The position numbers and the translations under genes were made by a program. This document shows positions 59,815-64,000 of a DNA stretch of 64,000 bases, piece after piece; position 1 is the stretch's first letter; each line of letters opens with the position of its first letter. Location: assembly GCA_019009955.1 (NCBI GenBank), contig CM032231.1, positions 104,421,501 through 104,485,500 on the forward strand, given 5' to 3'. This DNA comes from Riptortus pedestris. Lineage: Eukaryota; Arthropoda; Insecta; Hemiptera; Alydidae. A model generated the notes under the pieces. It saw nothing but the letters and a program-made list of their open reading frames with translations, was not told the DNA's origin and ran no database searches.

Positions 59815-60045
59815 GCTCCAGGGCTCAGATTAGCCACGTGAATCAAGGCGTTGGTCTCAATCTAACTCGGTAAACCTAAAGCAGTGAGTTGGATTCTCAT
59901 CTGGGCAATAGGAATTTATTTACTGCCGATCTCATTAAATAAAATACTTAGTCCCACCGTGGCTAGAAAAGGGTGATAATCTATGGATAACCCATCCCGA
60001 TTAGCCTTAGCCGCAGTAAGTAGACATTAATAAATAACAATTCTT
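59815..60045 (+). mobile_element. most complete tRNA-derived SINE
   Basis: The head has an A-box-like GGCTCAGATTAGCC and a B-box-like GAGTTGGATTCTCA about 80 bases apart, with a long variable part in between as in Leu/Ser-type tRNAs. The family body (CACCGTGGCTAGAAAAGGGTG, GGATAACCCATCCCG) and a TAATAAAT tail follow. It defines the family's orientation. Confidence 0.65.
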
Positions 60046-60081
60046 GGACATATGTAAATGATATTAAAAAATTACTTTTAA

Positions 60082-60267
60082 TGGCTCCAAGTTAGTAAAG
60101 ATCTTAATATCCCATTCGTAAAGGACCTAATTCCCTTAAGATTCAGAAAATTCCACAGCAGGCTATCCAATCATCCTAATCCAGAAGTCCTAGCCCTTTC
60201 CAGTACCACTCATCCATATTCCCCTCCACGGCGCCTCAAGAGACAATGGGCCAGAGATCTCCTATAG
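60082..60267 (+). pseudogene. Jockey-like LINE ORF2 C-terminal fragment
   Basis: Sixty-one codons and a stop. The order LNIPFVKDLI, then RFRKFHSRLSNHPNPEVLAL, then RRLKRQWARDLL-stop is the extreme C-terminus of Jockey-clade ORF2 proteins (LGIPxIxDxI...F...LxxHPNPL...RLKRxxPxDL). A stop sits directly upstream. Only this tail survives; a poly(A) end is not evident. Confidence 0.75.
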
Positions 60268-60296
60268 AAGTGTAAAGTGAAGTGATAGCAGTGGCT

Positions 60297-60424
60297 ATTA
60301 GTTGATTTCCCTTAAGGGAAATCAGCTATTGAGGTTGTACTCATGACGGAATTTTCGAAATTTTTCTTCAAATGTCCATCGATCCTACCTAGTAGATGAC
60401 GAAAATGAGGTCCGTAAAAAACTG

Positions 60425-60481
<57 letters not shown>

Positions 60482-60924
60482 CTGTTACCGCTCTAGCGGT
60501 CGCAATTTTTGTTTGATCGTTACCAAACTCGATATTTAGTCATTTTATGCAAAAAGGAAGATCAAGTTCGTTAATGGCTGAAATCGGACCAGTGGGAGGG
60601 GGGGTTTAGAGGGGAGGGTTTTCAAAAATTCGAAATATCTCCGTTACTATACGTCGGATCGAAAAATTGTACAGAATAAATCTTATTGAAAATTAAATTT
60701 ACTATAAATATTGTTATATACATTTATTCCCTATCTTGAATATTAACCGAGATATTTGCATTTTTATTAAATTTGGGGCGATAACGGATTTTTGAATTTC
60801 CCGCCAAAAGCTAGTTCGGCCCTTTGCCGTAACTGTTCGGCTCTCGTATAGAGATTTCTCTATTGTATAACTTCACGTGGGTATTCTGCTTAGTTTACGC
60901 AGCCCCTGCGTGACGGACTTTTTT
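60297..60924 (+). mobile_element. full-length HINE
   Basis: Perfect palindrome at the 5' end (GATTTCCCTTAAGGGAAATC, 60304-60323) although AGCAG is replaced by AGTT; (TA)n at 60424-60477; central block; a shortened sub-terminal repeat (GGGTATTCTGCT); hairpin ACGCAGCCCCTGCGT and T-run at 60918-60924. Confidence 0.82.
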
Positions 60925-62051
60925 CTTAATCTAAGTGCCATTCCTTCTTAGCTCTTGAGTCCCTTGCCTGGCTTTTGTCAAGGGTGATGGAGGGACTATT
61001 TTTATACATATCACACATTACCAAATGCATTTATATACAGGCTGTAACATTCTAGATAAAATAAAATATTAGTATCTACTTAAAAAAAAAACAAAAAAAA
61101 AACAAGTTAAAGTTGAGAAATATTACTCCTGCTCCCAAATTTGAGGTGATTTGCGTTTGATAAGTTTTAATTGTGCGTTATGAAAATATTGACAGACTAA
61201 GATTATCAACTAATGAACAGGAGAAGTTTTAATTACAATCACTGATTGTTTTGCAATACACCATTCTGGCGCAAAAAATTGTAACTAGAGTAATTTATTG
61301 ACTGCTTGACTAAAATAAACTGAAATAATAACTGCTTTTCATTGATAATTCTTATTAATCTCTTCATTTACCCAGATTGGAATTGGAATTAAACGTGGCA
61401 TCCCCACATTTTCAAATCAGATATTGAACAGCAGGAAAAAGTAGTGTAAGATAATAAATCCAAACTTTTAAAATTACAACCCCCTGAGTTTTGGTGTTTC
61501 TCAAAGTAGGTTAATAAGCCCAGTTGAAACTTGAAATTTATTTCCACTGCAATGCTCGTTTTTATGTCTTTCTCCCTACTAAATGTCTGTCAGTTCGTCT
61601 CTCTATTAGTAAGTAGTAAAGGGGTTTATTACGCGTCATTTTGGAATTTATAATGGCTATTTGGCAAACGAAAGAACCATTGTGAAATCTATAAAATCGG
61701 TTTTAAAAAATGTCATTGTAAAAATTTATTACACTCTTGAGAGTAATCATGTAACCTATTAAATCTATATTATATTTGTGTGATGCTCAATAAGGAATAT
61801 TTTCATATTATGGTACTAAAAATATTTGATTGGATTAATAAAAAGTATTTCATTAGAGTAAAAGCGGGTGTATTTTACAACTTTTGTGGTATCTCAATAG
61901 ATGAACTTAAACTAATTAAAACTTGCTGGAAGCCATAAGGAAAACTGTGTGGCACTCAGAAGAATAACTTCAGTAAATAACTTGTATCAGAACAGTTGTA
62001 CGTACGGAATTATGTAGAACGTATATTCTAAAGCAGCTTATTTAAATTTTT
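60925..62051. other. no recognised gene or repeat
   Basis: AT-rich unique sequence with A-runs near 61083-61102. Confidence 0.45.
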
Positions 62052-62480
62052 AAAAAAAGTTCATCAGGCAGCGGCTGCGTGAAATAAGCATATTTCGCAC
62101 ATGTTGGAATGACACTCTTGTGATTTCATCTCACAATTTATTCTCCGTGAATAGAAGTAGTAGCAGTTCAGTACGATCCAACGTATAGTAACTGAAATAT
62201 CTCGAACTCTCCTCCCAGTAATGAACTTGATCTTTAGTCTCACATATATAACGTTTAAATATCCAGTTTTGTTCCGATCAAACAAAATTTGCTACCGCTA
62301 TAGCGTTAAAACACAAACACTAAAGTGCGCCCCATCATTTCAAAACCACATAATATACATATATACAAACATACATAGTTTTGAAAGAATCTCATTTCGC
62401 CATCTACTGAGACGATTAATCAATGAACATTTGTAGGCTTTTAAGTAGATTTCCCTTGAGGGAAATCAGCTATTGAGTTC
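62052..62480 (-). mobile_element. chimeric HINE fragments
   Basis: A minus-strand 3' end and body (62058-62430) is followed by a plus-strand-type 5' end (GTAGATTTCCCTTGAGGGAAATCAGC, 62446-62470 region), so two copies of opposite orientation meet. Confidence 0.55.
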
Positions 62481-62511
62481 ATCAAATCTCAATACTGTTT
62501 AAATATGCATA

Positions 62512-62515
<4 letters not shown>

Positions 62516-62575
<60 letters not shown>
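62516..62575. repeat. (TA)n microsatellite
   Basis: Pure TA tract abutting the 3' end of a minus-strand Helitron. Confidence 0.95.
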
Positions 62576-62579
<4 letters not shown>

Positions 62580-63080
62580 CTCAGATACCCGGCCCGGGAA
62601 TTCATTTGGGGCTGGATGGTGATGGTAATTTTTTGGCAAGGCTTTACTTTGCACAATATTTTGACATTTACCCTTCCCAATGTTTAGGGTTAATACCCGT
62701 CGTTTCTGTGGATTTGTTAATAATAAAATTAATTCTTTATGTAAGACTTCACTGCCCTCCATATTGTCATATTTTCCGTTTCCTGTGCATTATGCATAGC
62801 TTTAAGTTATTAAGGACAAAATATTATAATAATATATTATAATTTGAATTAATTTTTCCAGGTGAGGTACCTGGTAGTTCATATTTAAAAGAATTGTTGA
62901 GCAAATTTCCCTAAATAACAAAATAAACCACTTTTGTTTTGTGCATATTTGCTGAAACCCCAATAGTAAACGAAATATTACTATTTTTAATTTCAGTCCT
63001 CTCTTATAACCCCCACTCCTGCCCGTCTCTAGAAATTTTTGTATGGCTTATTATAAAGAAGGCGTTAGCACTAATTCACA
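62576..63080 (-). mobile_element. Helitron fragment, 3' end CTAA
   Basis: Minus strand: CCCGGGCCGGG hairpin (about 62588-62598) then TATCTGAG and CTAA at 62579-62576, followed by T in the TA tract. The body near 62955-63035 carries the ATAACCCCCACTCC block found in the copies at 2.0 and 42.5 kb (reverse sense). Confidence 0.6.
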
Positions 63081-63081
63081 T

Positions 63082-63197
63082 TCGCGTGGGAAATCTGCTT
63101 AATTTACGTAGCGCCTCTTGACGTGATTTTCAAAAATTTTCTTCAAATGTCCATCGATCTCATCTCAGAGATGACGAAAATGAGGTCCGTTCAAAAC

Positions 63198-63244
<47 letters not shown>

Positions 63245-63255
63245 CTATATACTCG

Positions 63256-63302
<47 letters not shown>

Positions 63303-63770
63303 CTTTTACCGCTCTAGCGGTCGCAATTATTGTTTAATCGTTACGAAACTCAATATTTAGTGGTTTTTGTAAAAAAAAAATCAAGTTCGTTAATGGCTGA
63401 AATCGGACCAGGGGGAGGGGGAGAATTTCGAAAATTCATAATATCTCCGTTATTATGCGTCGGATCGAAAAATTAAATAGAACCCGTCTTATTGCAAATT
63501 TAATGTTCTATAAATGTTGTTATGTACATTATTTCACTATCTTGATTATTAACTGAGATATTTGTATTTTTCAGTTTTCGGGATTCAGTAACCCCCCTCT
63601 CCTACACATCTGATATTAACAATATTCTATTATGTTATGAAGCACTTTATTTGAAGCTTAAATACCAATTATGGTTTTCAGTGAACTTTTAATTTTTGAG
63701 TTAAATTCAAAAACGTGACGCACGTGGGAAATCTGCTTAGTTAACGCAGCCCCTGCGTGACGGACTTTTA
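63082..63770 (+). mobile_element. HINE with a fused 3' end at its head
   Basis: A stray 3' end (GTGGGAAATCTGCTTAATTTACG, 63086-63108 region) is joined directly to the ACGTGATTTTCAAAAATT block of a new copy that lacks its first 50 bp. The copy continues through a (GT)n(TA)n(GT)n tract (63201-63302) and ends with GGGAAATCTGCT, hairpin ACGCAGCCCCTGCGT and T-run at 63770. Confidence 0.7.
63201..63302. repeat. compound (GT)n(TA)n(GT)n microsatellite
   Basis: Lies at the position normally held by the TA tract of the HINE family. Confidence 0.95.
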
Positions 63771-64000
63771 TTATAAGTTACAACTCCCGAAGTAGCGTTA
63801 GAGAGTAAGCGAAAAATTTAGAGTGAAATATAAATAAATGAAAGATATTTCATTTGTAGTTTCATCTACTGACCTTCCGCCATTTCACCTTTCATGCTAA
63901 AACATATTAATATTCATCCTGAACAAATGTTTTTTTACACTAGTTGGCACCCCCAAATTTATGCTGTGCTTCAAATATTTTGAAGAGGGGACAAATTGCT
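63405..64000 (+). repeat. right arm of an inverted duplication
   Basis: Inverted copy of 49713-50299: the 3' part of a HINE (to 63770) plus about 230 bp of shared flank to the end of the window. Here the HINE continues leftward normally, whereas in the left arm it is cut by the C-rich array. Confidence 0.85.

Overview
This is an AT-rich, intron-bearing, transposon-crowded animal window. The repeat families (piggyBac, Tc1/mariner, RNase H-bearing and Jockey-like LINEs, Helitrons, Helentron-type elements, Penelope-like remnants, tRNA-derived SINEs) and the style of the channel exons point to an arthropod, most likely an insect; I cannot name the species. No operons, rRNA genes, intact tRNA genes or CRISPR arrays are visible.

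Host genes. Only two host-gene pieces can be supported, both exons of two-pore-domain (K2P/TWIK-type) potassium channels. One lies on the plus strand (35832-36033). The other lies on the minus strand (55650-56621) and carries a long charged N-terminal region, TM1 and the first pore loop. They are convergent paralogues. Both are cut by an intron at the same place and phase, after the first base of the glycine codon of the TTIG selectivity-filter motif. Later exons should lie between them, but I could not find them.

Mobile DNA. The dominant repeat is a 0.5-1.0 kb family present about 25 times. One end carries AGCAGATTTCCC followed by a 20-bp palindrome, the middle usually holds a (TA)n tract, and the other end carries the inverted match GGGAAATCTGCT, a short GC hairpin (ACGCAGCCCCTGCGT) and a T-run. 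This is the architecture of Helentron-associated elements (HINEs). Canonical Helitron ends (hairpin, then CTAG, CTGG or CTAA next to T) occur at 2685, 45174, 59659 and 62576. Other elements are a LINE whose reverse transcriptase and RNase H parts face opposite ways (10.3-13.1 kb), a second copy of its minisatellite 3' end (56.8-57.4 kb), a solo LTR with a 4-bp target duplication (16031-16768), a decayed Tc1/mariner transposase (28.4-29.1 kb), a piggyBac copy flanked by TTAA 60 bp before a channel exon (34868-35771), SINEs, a foldback element (53.3 kb) and several hammerhead-like motifs of Penelope type.

Tandem arrays lie at 12.5, 20.2, 25.6, 29.2 and 57 kb. Two perfect 16-bp arrays (A plus 15 C, about 31 units each) at 22.5 and 50.3 kb both sit exactly at junctions between unrelated sequence. 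They are either unusual rearrangement scars or assembly artefacts. An inverted duplication links 49.7-50.3 kb with 63.4-64.0 kb.

The best candidate for an undescribed system is at 37.87-38.88 kb: a short intact ORF resembling only the N-terminal half of a Crypton-like tyrosine recombinase, set between GC-rich palindromic modules.
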